Source of the DNA: Streptomyces chartreusis NRRL 3882
GTDB taxonomy: Bacteria; Actinomycetota; Actinomycetes; Streptomycetales; Streptomycetaceae
DNA: 64,000 bases
Assembly: GCF_900236475.1 (NCBI RefSeq)
Contig: NZ_LT963352.1
Location: forward strand, 2,480,001-2,544,000
Direction of reading: 5' to 3'
The position numbers and the translations under genes were made by a program. The notes under the pieces were generated by a model. That model worked only from the letters and a program-made list of their open reading frames with translations, did no database searches and was not told the DNA's origin. This document shows, piece after piece, positions 8,382 through 16,891 of the stretch (position 1 is the stretch's first letter; every line of letters begins with the position of its first letter).

Positions 8382-10574
8382 TCACCGCGCCCTCACCGTG
8401 AGGACGCGGTCTTCTCCGGCGACGAGGTGGAGGGGCTCGGCACCGGAGGAAGTCCTGAGTTCGACGCGGACGGTACGGCTCGGCCGGAGGACGGCGGTGG
8501 CCCCGCCGTCCGGGCTCCAGGTGAGATCCAGCTCGGCGCCGAACCGCGTGCGCACCCCGCGCAGCGCGCCGCTGGGGCAGGACGTCGGCAGCGCGGGGAG
8601 CAGCACCAGCCGGTCCGGGGCCGACTGCACGAGCATCTCGATCAGCACGGCGGGCAGGGTGTGCGCGGCGTCGGCGTTGTAGACGTCCCGCTTGGGGTAG
8701 TGGGCGCTCATCAGGGAGTCGTGGAAGAAGTCGCCGTCCAGGACCTGGCCGAGGGCGTGGGCGACGCGGTCGGCGTCCCCGAGCCGGGCCGCGATGAGCG
8801 CGTGGTGCAGGTGCCCGTGGGCGGAGTCGTTCTCGGCGCCGCGCAGTTCGAGGGCGCGGTGCGCGGCGGCCGCGAGTTCGGGGGTGTCGTAGGGGGTGAT
8901 CTCGTCGAGCGGCCAGACGCCGTAGAGGTGGCTGAGGTGGCGGTGGTCGTAGGAGTCCGCCAGGCCCGGCCAGGCCCATTCGGCCAGGGCTCCGTCGGCG
9001 TTGATCCGGTGCGGGGGGAGCCGGTCGGCGAGGGCGCGCCAGCGGTCGGCGTCGGGGCCCGGGTGGTAGGCGGCGGCCGTCAGCAGGGCGTGACGGGCCG
9101 CGGAGAGGTCCATCGCCGCGTTGAGGGTGCCCCAGCTCGCGCCTGCGGGCCGGTTCTCGGGCGAGTAGGAGGGGACGACGACGAGCCGGCCGGCCTCGTC
9201 CGTGCGGGTGAGGAAGTCCTCGTAGAAGAGGGCGACCTGGGCGAGTGCGGCGGCGGTGCGGGGGTCGCGCGTGCCCGTGGTCTCGTCATGGTCGACGAGC
9301 GGTTTGAGCAGCCAGTCGGCGCCGGCGGTCCACAGGTGCAGCGGGTACTCGCGGCTGAAGTGGTACGAGTGGCCGGACTCGCCGTCGGTGTGGGCGGGTG
9401 CGACGGCGCCCCGGGTGCCGAAGACCGCGCGGGCGTTGTCGCGCCAGTCGGGCAACTGGCGGTGGATCAGCGTGGCGTGGGCCTGCGTGACCTCGGGCAG
9501 GGCCGCGGCAGCGGCCGAGGCGGTCTGGAGGTTGAGGTTGGCGTCGTTGGTGAACGCGCCCGACCAGGCCGTGTTCCAGTCGCCGGTCCACAGTCCGGTC
9601 AGGCGGGGCGGGAAGAGGCCGCTCGCGGACAGCAGGTGGTAGCGGCCGGCCGCGAACAGGCGCTCCAGCAGGGCGGCACTGCGGGGCCGCTTCAGCAACT
9701 CGGAGCCGGCCAGCGCCCTTTCGGCGGGGTCGGCGGCGAGGTCGAGGGTGACGCGCTCGTAGGCGGTGCGGTGCAGGGCGGCATGGCGGTCGAGGAGCTC
9801 GTCGTACCCGGTGAGCAGGTCGCGCAGGGCACGCCCCTCCTCGACCACGTCCAGTTCGCCGGTGTGCCGGCGCACCCTGGTGAGGAGCAGCACCGACCGG
9901 GCTCCCTCGATGTGCACGCCGGGGGGCACGAGGGTCGTCGTGCCCCCCGTGACGGCGAGCAGGGTGACGCCGGTGCAGGCCCGGTCGCTGTCCGGGTAGC
10001 GGGCGCGCAGGCTCAGCAGGGCGCCCTCGGGAGTGAGGACGGCCCCGTGGCCGACGCCCAGTCCGGTGGGCGCCCCGGGCAGCCGGTGGTCCAGGTCGAT
10101 GCCGAGGGTGAGGCCCGGACCGCTTGCCTGCTGGACGATCACGTCGTCGGCGCGGGAGACGAAGACGCGACTGGTCCAGCCGGTGCCGGCCGTCCGCACC
10201 ACACCCGTGGTGAAGTCGACGTCGCGCCGGTAGTCGGGGCAGTCGCCCGGCGGCCGGCGCAGCCGGACCTGGAAGGCGGGGTGGAAGGGCTGCACCCACT
10301 GGAGTGGGCGGCCGTCCGTGAAGCTCTCGGCGGCGGTCGTGTCGCCCGCCAGGAGGCGGTCCTGGAGGGCCGGGAGGCCGGCGGCGAGCTGTGGGGGCCT
10401 GGGGTTCCTGCCGTTGGGCCGTACCAGGGTGTGGTGGGTGACGATGATCCGCTCGTCGTTCGGGTCGCCGAACACTAGGGCGCCGTGGTGGCCGTTGCCG
10501 CTCAGGAAGCCGTCCTCCCAGCGGACGGCCGGGTGCGGCTCCCACGTGCCGTGGACGGGTGCGGGGTCGGTCAT
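8382..10574 (-). CDS. GH95 alpha-L-fucosidase-type glycoside hydrolase
   Basis: A 730-residue protein with GH95 architecture: N-terminal beta-sandwich beginning at PAVRWEDGFLSGNGHHGALVFG, linker, then a catalytic (alpha/alpha)6 barrel with GLWTGDWNTAW, the asparagine-rich FTNDANLNLQTA (341-352), Glu473 in SYSPENRP, and DHRHLSHLYGVWP. GH95 enzymes remove terminal alpha-1,2-L-fucose, as on fucosylated xyloglucan side chains, or in some members alpha-L-galactose. No signal peptide is seen, so it acts in the cytoplasm on imported oligosaccharides. Its ATG overlaps the GH42 stop in an ATGA quartet, implying coupled translation. The usual NxNxxMNYW-like motif is altered here, so the sugar specificity should be held loosely. 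Confidence 0.87.
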   Translation of the reverse strand: MTDPAPVHGTWEPHPAVRWEDGFLSGNGHHGALVFGDPNDERIIVTHHTLVRPNGRNPRPPQLAAGLPALQDRLLAGDTTAAESFTDGRPLQWVQPFHPAFQVRLRRPPGDCPDYRRDVDFTTGVVRTAGTGWTSRVFVSRADDVIVQQASGPGLTLGIDLDHRLPGAPTGLGVGHGAVLTPEGALLSLRARYPDSDRACTGVTLLAVTGGTTTLVPPGVHIEGARSVLLLTRVRRHTGELDVVEEGRALRDLLTGYDELLDRHAALHRTAYERVTLDLAADPAERALAGSELLKRPRSAALLERLFAAGRYHLLSASGLFPPRLTGLWTGDWNTAWSGAFTNDANLNLQTASAAAAALPEVTQAHATLIHRQLPDWRDNARAVFGTRGAVAPAHTDGESGHSYHFSREYPLHLWTAGADWLLKPLVDHDETTGTRDPRTAAALAQVALFYEDFLTRTDEAGRLVVVPSYSPENRPAGASWGTLNAAMDLSAARHALLTAAAYHPGPDADRWRALADRLPPHRINADGALAEWAWPGLADSYDHRHLSHLYGVWPLDEITPYDTPELAAAAHRALELRGAENDSAHGHLHHALIAARLGDADRVAHALGQVLDGDFFHDSLMSAHYPKRDVYNADAAHTLPAVLIEMLVQSAPDRLVLLPALPTSCPSGALRGVRTRFGAELDLTWSPDGGATAVLRPSRTVRVELRTSSGAEPLHLVAGEDRVLTVRAR

Positions 10575-12535
10575 GGCCGGAGCACCGCCGCGCCGTAGCG
10601 GCCGAGGGTGACCCGGTCGGTGACGGCCGTCCCCGTCAGCAGGTCCTGGTGGGTGCCGGGGACCTCGACGGTCACCGGCTCGCGGCCGTGGTTGAGCACG
10701 AACAGCACCTCGCCCCGCAGGACGGCCTCGACCTGCTCGGGGAGGCCGTCGAGCACCGGCCGGACGCCCGCGTCGCCGGCGATCCGGGCCAGCAGCTCGC
10801 GCAGGGCCTCGGGCTCCGGGAGGGTGGAGACGTACCAGGCCCGGCCCTTGCGCAGTACGGCGGGCATGCCGTCCAGTTCGCCGCCCTTGTAGCAGGTCGT
10901 GTGGTCGGGGCCGGCGGGCTCTATCTCCTCGGACCACAGCGTGCCCCGGAAGCCCTCGACCGCGACGGTCTCCCCCGCGTCCAGCGGCCACCACTCGTGC
11001 AGCGTGCGGATGCCGAACAGCTCCCGCAGCCGGGCGTCCATGCCCCCGGGGCGCACCCGGTCGTCCTCGTCGGCGACGCCCGTCAGGAACCCGCAGACGA
11101 GGGTGCCGCCACCGCGGACGTAGGCGAGGAGGTTGTCGATCGCCGCGTCGGTGAGCGCGTACAGCTGCGGCACGACGACCATCGAGTACGGCGTCAGATC
11201 GTGCTCGGGGTGGGCGAAGTCGGTGGTGAGGTGCGCCTGCCAGAGGGCCCGGTGCCAGGCCCGCAGGACGTCCGGGTAGTCGACCTGGCTGGACGGGCGG
11301 CCGTCCTGGGCGCCGGCCCACCAGGCGTTCCAGTCGTGCAGGACGGCGACGTTCGCGGTGAGGTGCCGGCCGGCCACCTGAGGGGCGATCCTCGCCAGGT
11401 CCGCGCCGAGCTGCTTGACCTCCTGGTACGTACGGCCCTGCTCCCCGGCGTGGCTGACCATGCCGGAGTGGAACTTCTCCGCGCCCTGCCGGGACTGCCG
11501 CCACTGGAAGTAGCAGACGGCGTCGGCGCCCCGGGCCACGGCCTGGAGGGACCACAGCCGGTTGAGGCCGCGCGGCTTGGGGTGGTTCACGCCGCGCCAG
11601 TTGACCGGTCCGGCCGCCTGCTCCATGAGCATCCAGGGCCCGCGGGCCTGGGAGCGGGTCATGTCCTGGACGAGCGCGCTGCTCTGGGCGCCGAGCGGAT
11701 CACGCGGGTCCGGGTAGAGGTCGACGGAGACGACGTCCTCCTCCGCCGCCCAGCGCCACGCGTCCTGCCCGAACCACAGCGGCATGAAGTTGCTGGTCAC
11801 CGGCAGGTGCGGGGTGTGCCGGCGGACGATGTCCCGCTCGGCGGTGTAGCACTCCAGGAGCATGTCCGAGGTGAAGCGCCGGAAGTCCAGGACCTGGCCG
11901 GGGTTGCGCATGTAGTGGGGCAGGCGGGGCGGCAGGACGCCGTCCCAGCAGTCGTAGCCCTGGCTCCAGAAGGCGGTGCCCCAGGCCTCGTTGAGGGCGT
12001 CGAGGGTGCCGTACTTCTCGCGCAGCCAGCGGCGGAAGGCGGCCGCGGCCTCGTCGCCGTAGTCGAAGGTGCAGTACTCGTTGTTGATGTGCCACATCGT
12101 CAGGGCCGGGTGGCCGCCGTAGCGGGCGGCCAGGTCCTCGGTGATGGCGGCGGCGTAGCGCCGGTAGGTGGCGCTGGAGTGCGAGAAGTGCTGACGGCCG
12201 CCCCACCACTCGGTGCGGCCGTCCTCGGTGACGGGCAGGGTGTCGGGGTGCAGGCGGCCCATCCAGGGCGGGGGCGAGGCGGTGGGGGTGGCGAGGACGA
12301 CCCCGATGCCGTTCTCGTGCATCAGGTCCATCAGCATGTCCAGCCAGCCGAACTCCCGTGCGCCCGGCTCCGGTTCGAGCTTCGACCAGGAGAACACCCC
12401 GAGGGTGACGGAGTTGACGCCGGCGTCCTTCATCAGCCGGACGTCCTCGTGCCAGGTCTCCTGCGGCCACTGCTCCGGGTTGTAGTCGCCGCCGAACAGG
12501 AGACGGCCTCGGGTCGCGTCGCTCAGGCCGGGCAT
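10571..12535 (-). CDS. GH42 beta-galactosidase
   Basis: A 654-aa GH42 enzyme. It starts with the typical FGGDYNPEQWP and has the acid/base Glu153 in WHINNEY, nucleophile Glu305 in LMEQAAGPVNW, the NWRGVNHPKPRG loop and YFQWRQSR, then the trimerisation and C-terminal beta domains. It lacks a signal peptide. In this operon it would strip beta-galactosyl caps from xyloglucan oligosaccharides. Its start overlaps the GH74 stop by one base (TGATG) and its stop overlaps the GH95 start, so these three are translationally coupled. Confidence 0.95.
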   Translation of the reverse strand: MPGLSDATRGRLLFGGDYNPEQWPQETWHEDVRLMKDAGVNSVTLGVFSWSKLEPEPGAREFGWLDMLMDLMHENGIGVVLATPTASPPPWMGRLHPDTLPVTEDGRTEWWGGRQHFSHSSATYRRYAAAITEDLAARYGGHPALTMWHINNEYCTFDYGDEAAAAFRRWLREKYGTLDALNEAWGTAFWSQGYDCWDGVLPPRLPHYMRNPGQVLDFRRFTSDMLLECYTAERDIVRRHTPHLPVTSNFMPLWFGQDAWRWAAEEDVVSVDLYPDPRDPLGAQSSALVQDMTRSQARGPWMLMEQAAGPVNWRGVNHPKPRGLNRLWSLQAVARGADAVCYFQWRQSRQGAEKFHSGMVSHAGEQGRTYQEVKQLGADLARIAPQVAGRHLTANVAVLHDWNAWWAGAQDGRPSSQVDYPDVLRAWHRALWQAHLTTDFAHPEHDLTPYSMVVVPQLYALTDAAIDNLLAYVRGGGTLVCGFLTGVADEDDRVRPGGMDARLRELFGIRTLHEWWPLDAGETVAVEGFRGTLWSEEIEPAGPDHTTCYKGGELDGMPAVLRKGRAWYVSTLPEPEALRELLARIAGDAGVRPVLDGLPEQVEAVLRGEVLFVLNHGREPVTVEVPGTHQDLLTGTAVTDRVTLGRYGAAVLRP

Positions 12536-14739
12536 CAGGCGGGCTCCCCGTACTGCACGCCGCGCCCGTTGGTGGCGATGTAGACCCGGCCGTAGACGCG
12601 CGGATCCCCGGCGATGGTCGCGCCGATCCAGCCCCACTGGTGCTGGTCGTCGTTGACCCTGGTCCAGCTCTTGGCCTCGTCGTCGGAGCGGTACACGGCG
12701 GTGATGCTCTCGGTGGAGCCGACCATGTAGAGCGCCGGGTAGGAGGCGCCCTCGGCGGCCTTGCCGAAGCCGAGCGTGTACGACGCCCGGCAGCTGCCGG
12801 CCTTGGTGAAGCTCGCGCCGCCGTCGGAGGAGCGGTACAGCCCGTTCCCCTTCAGGCTCAGCCACAGGTCCCCGGAGCGGCCCGGCGCCGCGGCCAGCTG
12901 GAACTCGGTGTCGCCGGAGTTCAGCCCGGTGGCCCGCGCGGTGAAGGTCCGGCCGCTGTCGGTGCTGGCGAACAGGGTGCCGGTGGTGGTGTCGAAGGCG
13001 TAGAACACGGCCGGGTCCACGGGGTCCGCCACCGGGACGGCTCCCTTCGGGAAGGAGGCCACCTCGGACCAGGTGCCGCCGTTGTCCGCCGAGCGGTATC
13101 CCGGGTTGCTCGCGCCGAAGGACCACAGCAGCACGCTGCCGTCGGCGTTGGTGGCGATCGGCCCCGGTGCGGACTCGGCCACGTCCGGCTGGGCCGTGAA
13201 GGGGGCCCAGGTCTTGCCGCCGTCGTCGGACCAGGCGCCGTTGCCGTGGTCGCCCCACCCGGCCCGCACGACGTAGGACGGTTTGGCCGTGGCCAGTGCG
13301 AGTCCCGTCGCCGTGCCGAACACCGGGTTCGACGCCATGCCGCGCGAGGGGGATGCCGTGAGCCGCTCGTGGTACATCACGCCGATGTCCCCGGACCCGC
13401 TGATCAGGTGCGCCTCGCCGGCCGGAGGGGAGATCAGGTGGCGGATGGACGCCTCCTCCAGACCGCGGATCTGCGGGGCCCAGTTCCTGAGGTCCCGGGT
13501 GCCGTAGAGGGTCGCGCCGGTGCCGTAGACGATGTGCCGCGAGTCGAACGGGTCGAGGCCGACGGCCTGGATCCACCAGCCGAACTTGGGCTTGTCGGCA
13601 CCCCACTTGAGGTACGGGGTCTCGGAGACGTCCAGGACGGCCTTGTCCTTCAAGGACGTCCAGGTGCGGCCGCCGTCGGTGGTCCGGTACAGGGTGTCGA
13701 CCAGCGACCAGCGGTTGTTGGTGGAGACGACGACCGTGCCGGGGCGGCGGGCGTCGACGGCGACACCGCCGTAGCCGAAGGAGTCGGTCCCGCCGTCGTC
13801 CGTCGCCCCGCCGGGCTTCACGGGCGTGACCTCGGTCCACTTCCCGGTGGTGGTACGCAGCTTGTGCACACTGCCGTCGGACTGGCCGTTGGGGCCGGGG
13901 GCGTTGGCGTACGTCACGTACAGCTCACAGGTGTACCGGTCGTACGCGGCCCGGACCGGGACCTTGGCGGCGGTGCCGGCGGGCTGTCCCGGGACGGCCT
14001 TCCAGGTCGTGCCGTCGGCGGTTCGGTAGAGGTTCGCGGAGGTGCCGTCGGAGTCGCCCCAGCCGGCGTAGACGGTACGGCCCGCGGCGACGAGGAGGGT
14101 GACGCCCTGGCCGGTGGCGCCGGGGGTGGCCGGGAAGCCCACGGCCTTCCAGGTGGCGCCCCGGTCGGTCGACTTGAGCAGCCCGTCGTGCCGGGTGCCC
14201 AGCCACAGGGTGTCGCTGTCCCGCGGGTCGACGAGCAGCCGCTCCCCGCAGCCACGCCCGTCCTCGTTGGCCCCGAGCTTCACGGTGAGGTCGGTGCGCT
14301 TCCAGGTCGCGCCGCGGTCCTCCGACCGCAGCACGGCCCCGTTGCCGGCCCACGACTGCGTGTACGTCCCGAGGGCGAGGTACAGCCGGTTCGGGTGGGC
14401 CGGGTCGACGGCCATCGCCTCCACACCGAGCAGGTTCCAGTCGTCCCAGCCGAGGTGGTCGGTCAGCGGGATCCACCGGTCGGTCCGGTCGTCCCAGCGG
14501 TAGGCACCGCCGATGTCGGTACGGGCGTAGGCGAGGCCGCGGACGGAGGGGTGGAACAGCACCCCGCTGATGAAGCCGGTGCCGCCCTGGACGACGTTGC
14601 GCCAGCGGTACGCCTGGCCGGCCGAGACGGCCGCTTCGGCGGCGTGCGCGCGCCCGGGCAGGAAGGGGACGGTGGTGAGCGCGGCGGCGGCCGCGGTACC
14701 GGCGAGAACGGCACGTCTGCTCGGGCTGGACGCATGCAT
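12535..14739 (-). CDS. Tat-exported GH74 xyloglucanase
   Basis: A 734-aa GH74 endo-(or oligosaccharide-specific) xyloglucanase. The N-terminus has a twin-arginine signal (SPSRRAVLAG, cleavage near AHA at 31-33). The mature part is a two-lobed seven-bladed propeller with repeated BNR/Asp-box units such as SEDRGATWK, STDRGATWK, TTDGGRTW and SADNGGTW. The catalytic aspartates are Asp75 in RTDIGGAYRW and Asp451 in SGSGDIGVMYH. There is no carbohydrate-binding module. GH74 members are almost all xyloglucan-active, which makes this the diagnostic gene of the locus. The ATG at 14739 has a GAGG site eight bases upstream. A GC-rich hairpin element lies between it and the permease gene. Confidence 0.95.
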   Translation of the reverse strand: MHASSPSRRAVLAGTAAAAALTTVPFLPGRAHAAEAAVSAGQAYRWRNVVQGGTGFISGVLFHPSVRGLAYARTDIGGAYRWDDRTDRWIPLTDHLGWDDWNLLGVEAMAVDPAHPNRLYLALGTYTQSWAGNGAVLRSEDRGATWKRTDLTVKLGANEDGRGCGERLLVDPRDSDTLWLGTRHDGLLKSTDRGATWKAVGFPATPGATGQGVTLLVAAGRTVYAGWGDSDGTSANLYRTADGTTWKAVPGQPAGTAAKVPVRAAYDRYTCELYVTYANAPGPNGQSDGSVHKLRTTTGKWTEVTPVKPGGATDDGGTDSFGYGGVAVDARRPGTVVVSTNNRWSLVDTLYRTTDGGRTWTSLKDKAVLDVSETPYLKWGADKPKFGWWIQAVGLDPFDSRHIVYGTGATLYGTRDLRNWAPQIRGLEEASIRHLISPPAGEAHLISGSGDIGVMYHERLTASPSRGMASNPVFGTATGLALATAKPSYVVRAGWGDHGNGAWSDDGGKTWAPFTAQPDVAESAPGPIATNADGSVLLWSFGASNPGYRSADNGGTWSEVASFPKGAVPVADPVDPAVFYAFDTTTGTLFASTDSGRTFTARATGLNSGDTEFQLAAAPGRSGDLWLSLKGNGLYRSSDGGASFTKAGSCRASYTLGFGKAAEGASYPALYMVGSTESITAVYRSDDEAKSWTRVNDDQHQWGWIGATIAGDPRVYGRVYIATNGRGVQYGEPA

Positions 14740-14778
14740 GACACATACCTCGTGGTTCGAAGGGAGGGGGGAGGAGAA

Positions 14779-14834
14779 GCGCCCCGAAAGGGGCGCGGGG
14801 AACTGCGCGATCAACCACGACGCAGCCGCAGGAC
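14779..14834. repeat. Streptomyces-type intergenic hairpin repeat
   Basis: Perfect 7-bp stem GCGCCCC-GAAA-GGGGCGC (14779-14796) followed by GGGGAACTGCGCGA and a CCGCAG tail. I recognise this arrangement as a short dispersed element common in Streptomyces intergenic spaces. Here it separates the transporter genes from the hydrolase genes of one operon and could stabilise or attenuate the transcript. Confidence 0.6.
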
Positions 14835-14870
14835 GACGATGGTCGACAGCCCTACGGCGAGAGGGCGTTG

Positions 14871-15833
14871 TCAGCCCTTGACGGCGCCCGTCAGCATGCC
14901 CTTCTTGAAGTGCTTCTGGACGAAGGGCGACAGGACGGCGACCGGGAGGAGGGCCATCACCATAACCGCCATCTGCACAGCCAGCCCCGACAGCTGGCCG
15001 GTCCTGATGGCCTGGCTCAGGCCGACCGGGGCTTCCTGCTTCTGCACGAGCTGGATCATGACGTTCTGCAGCGGCATCATGTCCTGGTCGTTCAGGTAGA
15101 TCGACGCGTTGAACCAGGCGCTCCAGTACCCGACGGCGTAGAACAGCGTGATCACCGCGAGGACGGCCCGCGACAGCGGCATGACGATCTGCCAGAGGAT
15201 CCGGAAGTCCCCGGCACCGTCGATGCGCGCGCTGTCGATGAGTTCCTGCGAGATGCCCATGAAGAACCCGCGCAGGACGAGGATGTTGAAGACACTGATG
15301 GCGCTCGGCAGGATCAGCGCGAGATAGCTGTCCGTCAGGCCGAGGGACTGAACCAGCAGGTAGGTGGGGATGAGGCCGGCGCTGAAGAACATGGTCGCCA
15401 GCAGCGTCATCAGGATCCAGCGGTGGCCGAGGGACCCGCTGCGGGACAGGCCGTAGGCGCACAGGACGGACACCGCCATCGAGAACAGCGTGCCGACCAG
15501 GGTGACGAGGACACTGATGACCGCCGCGCGGGTGACCTGGCCACCACTGAGCAGTTCCTCGTAGGCGATGAAGGTGATGTCCTTGGGCACCAGCACGAGG
15601 CCGCCCGCCTCGTTGATGGTCTTCCGCGAGGAGAGGCTCGTGACGACCACGATCCACAGCGGGAAGAGGATCGCCAGGCAGGCGAACGACAGGGCGATGC
15701 CCTTGCCCGCGAGACCGGCTTTGGAGGGCTTCTCCTCCCAGGAGGGGCGGGGCGGGGCCTGCCACCAGCGGGGGGCCTTCTGCTGCGGGGCCGGTCCGGT
15801 GTCCTGGCGCGGCTCCCACATCACGGACGTCAT
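14871..15833 (-). CDS. ABC sugar transporter permease (LplC/YtcP-like)
   Basis: A 320-residue inner-membrane permease of the carbohydrate-uptake type 1 group. It has six predicted membrane segments (about 45-65, 105-130, 140-160, 170-190, 215-235 and 285-305) and the cytoplasmic EAA-like loop ELIDSARIDGAGDFRILWQIVMPLSRA, which contacts the ATPase. A Pro/Trp-rich N-terminal tail of about 40 residues precedes it. The ATG overlaps the stop of the preceding permease as ATGA. It belongs to the subgroup that pairs with large binding lipoproteins and usually moves complex oligosaccharides. No ATPase gene is adjacent. Confidence 0.92.
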   Translation of the reverse strand: MTSVMWEPRQDTGPAPQQKAPRWWQAPPRPSWEEKPSKAGLAGKGIALSFACLAILFPLWIVVVTSLSSRKTINEAGGLVLVPKDITFIAYEELLSGGQVTRAAVISVLVTLVGTLFSMAVSVLCAYGLSRSGSLGHRWILMTLLATMFFSAGLIPTYLLVQSLGLTDSYLALILPSAISVFNILVLRGFFMGISQELIDSARIDGAGDFRILWQIVMPLSRAVLAVITLFYAVGYWSAWFNASIYLNDQDMMPLQNVMIQLVQKQEAPVGLSQAIRTGQLSGLAVQMAVMVMALLPVAVLSPFVQKHFKKGMLTGAVKG

Positions 15834-16864
15834 TTCTTGTACACCCCCTGCTCGCCCATGAGATGGGCCACCTTGTTCGCGGCGAGGACCAGGCCGATGC
15901 TGACCACGCCCTTGACGAGACCGGCGGCGGCCGCGTAGCCGAAGTCCTGGTTGCGCACGCCGTTCCACCACACGAAGGTGTCGAGGACCTCCCCCGCGCC
16001 CGGTCCGACGCCGTCCCGTTGCAGCAGGATCTGTTCGAAGCCGACGGTCAGGGCGTCGCCGACGCGCAGCACGAGGAGGAGGGCGATCACCGGGCGCAGG
16101 GCGGGAAGCGTGACGTGCCACATGCGGCGCCAGCGTCCGGCGCCGTCCATCGCGGCTGCCTCGTAGTGGTCGTGTGGAACCGACGCCAGGGCGGCGAGGA
16201 AGACGATGATCCCCCACCCGGCGTCCTTCCACACGCTCTGCGCGGTGAGCAGGAAGGGAAAGGTGTCCGGGTTGGTCATGATGTCGATGCCGTCGTACCC
16301 GTTCTGCCTGAGCAGTTGGGAGAGCATCCCCGCGCCGCCGAACATCTGCTGGAAGACGGCGATGACCAGCACCCACGAGAAGAAGTGCGGCAGGTAGAGA
16401 ACCGCCTGCGCTACGGCCCGCACCCGGGGCCGGACCACGCTGTTGATGAGCAGCGCGAGCAGGATCGGGATGGGGAAGAACAGCACGAGCTGGACGAAGA
16501 ACAGCACGAGCGTGTTCTCGACGGCGTTCCAGAAGGCCGAGTCCTCGAACATCCGCTGGAAGTTCTCCAGGCCCACGAAGGGGCTGTTCAGGATGGAGAC
16601 GACGCCGTTGTCGCTGATGTAGGGGTCGTAGTCCTGGAAGGCGACGACGTTGCCGAGGATGGGCAGGTAGTTGAAGACCAGGACCAGCAGGACGGCCGGC
16701 AGCGTCATGAGGACCAGGACGCGGTCGCGTCGGAACCTGTGCCTCAGGCTCAGTTTGCCCGTGGGTGGCTCCTGCCGGGAACCGGTGGCGTCACCGGACG
16801 CCACCGGGGTCTTCTCGGACATGTCGGCCTCGGTACTGCTCCGAGGCACCGTGCTGTGGGACAC
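15830..16864 (-). CDS. ABC sugar transporter permease (LplB-like)
   Basis: A 344-residue permease, partner of the following one. A hydrophilic N-terminus of about 45 residues is followed by six membrane segments starting at VLVLMTLPAVLLVLVFNYLP. The conserved loop is HDHYEAAAMDGAGRWRRMWHVTLPALRP. The length and the PYISDNG/FVGLENFQRMF region fit the LplB family. It starts 27 bases after the binding-protein gene. A second in-frame ATG 14 codons later (MSEKTPVASG) could be the true start. Confidence 0.92.
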   Translation of the reverse strand: MSHSTVPRSSTEADMSEKTPVASGDATGSRQEPPTGKLSLRHRFRRDRVLVLMTLPAVLLVLVFNYLPILGNVVAFQDYDPYISDNGVVSILNSPFVGLENFQRMFEDSAFWNAVENTLVLFFVQLVLFFPIPILLALLINSVVRPRVRAVAQAVLYLPHFFSWVLVIAVFQQMFGGAGMLSQLLRQNGYDGIDIMTNPDTFPFLLTAQSVWKDAGWGIIVFLAALASVPHDHYEAAAMDGAGRWRRMWHVTLPALRPVIALLLVLRVGDALTVGFEQILLQRDGVGPGAGEVLDTFVWWNGVRNQDFGYAAAAGLVKGVVSIGLVLAANKVAHLMGEQGVYKK

Positions 16865-16891
16865 GGCTGTTCTCCTTGCCTCAGAGCCTGG

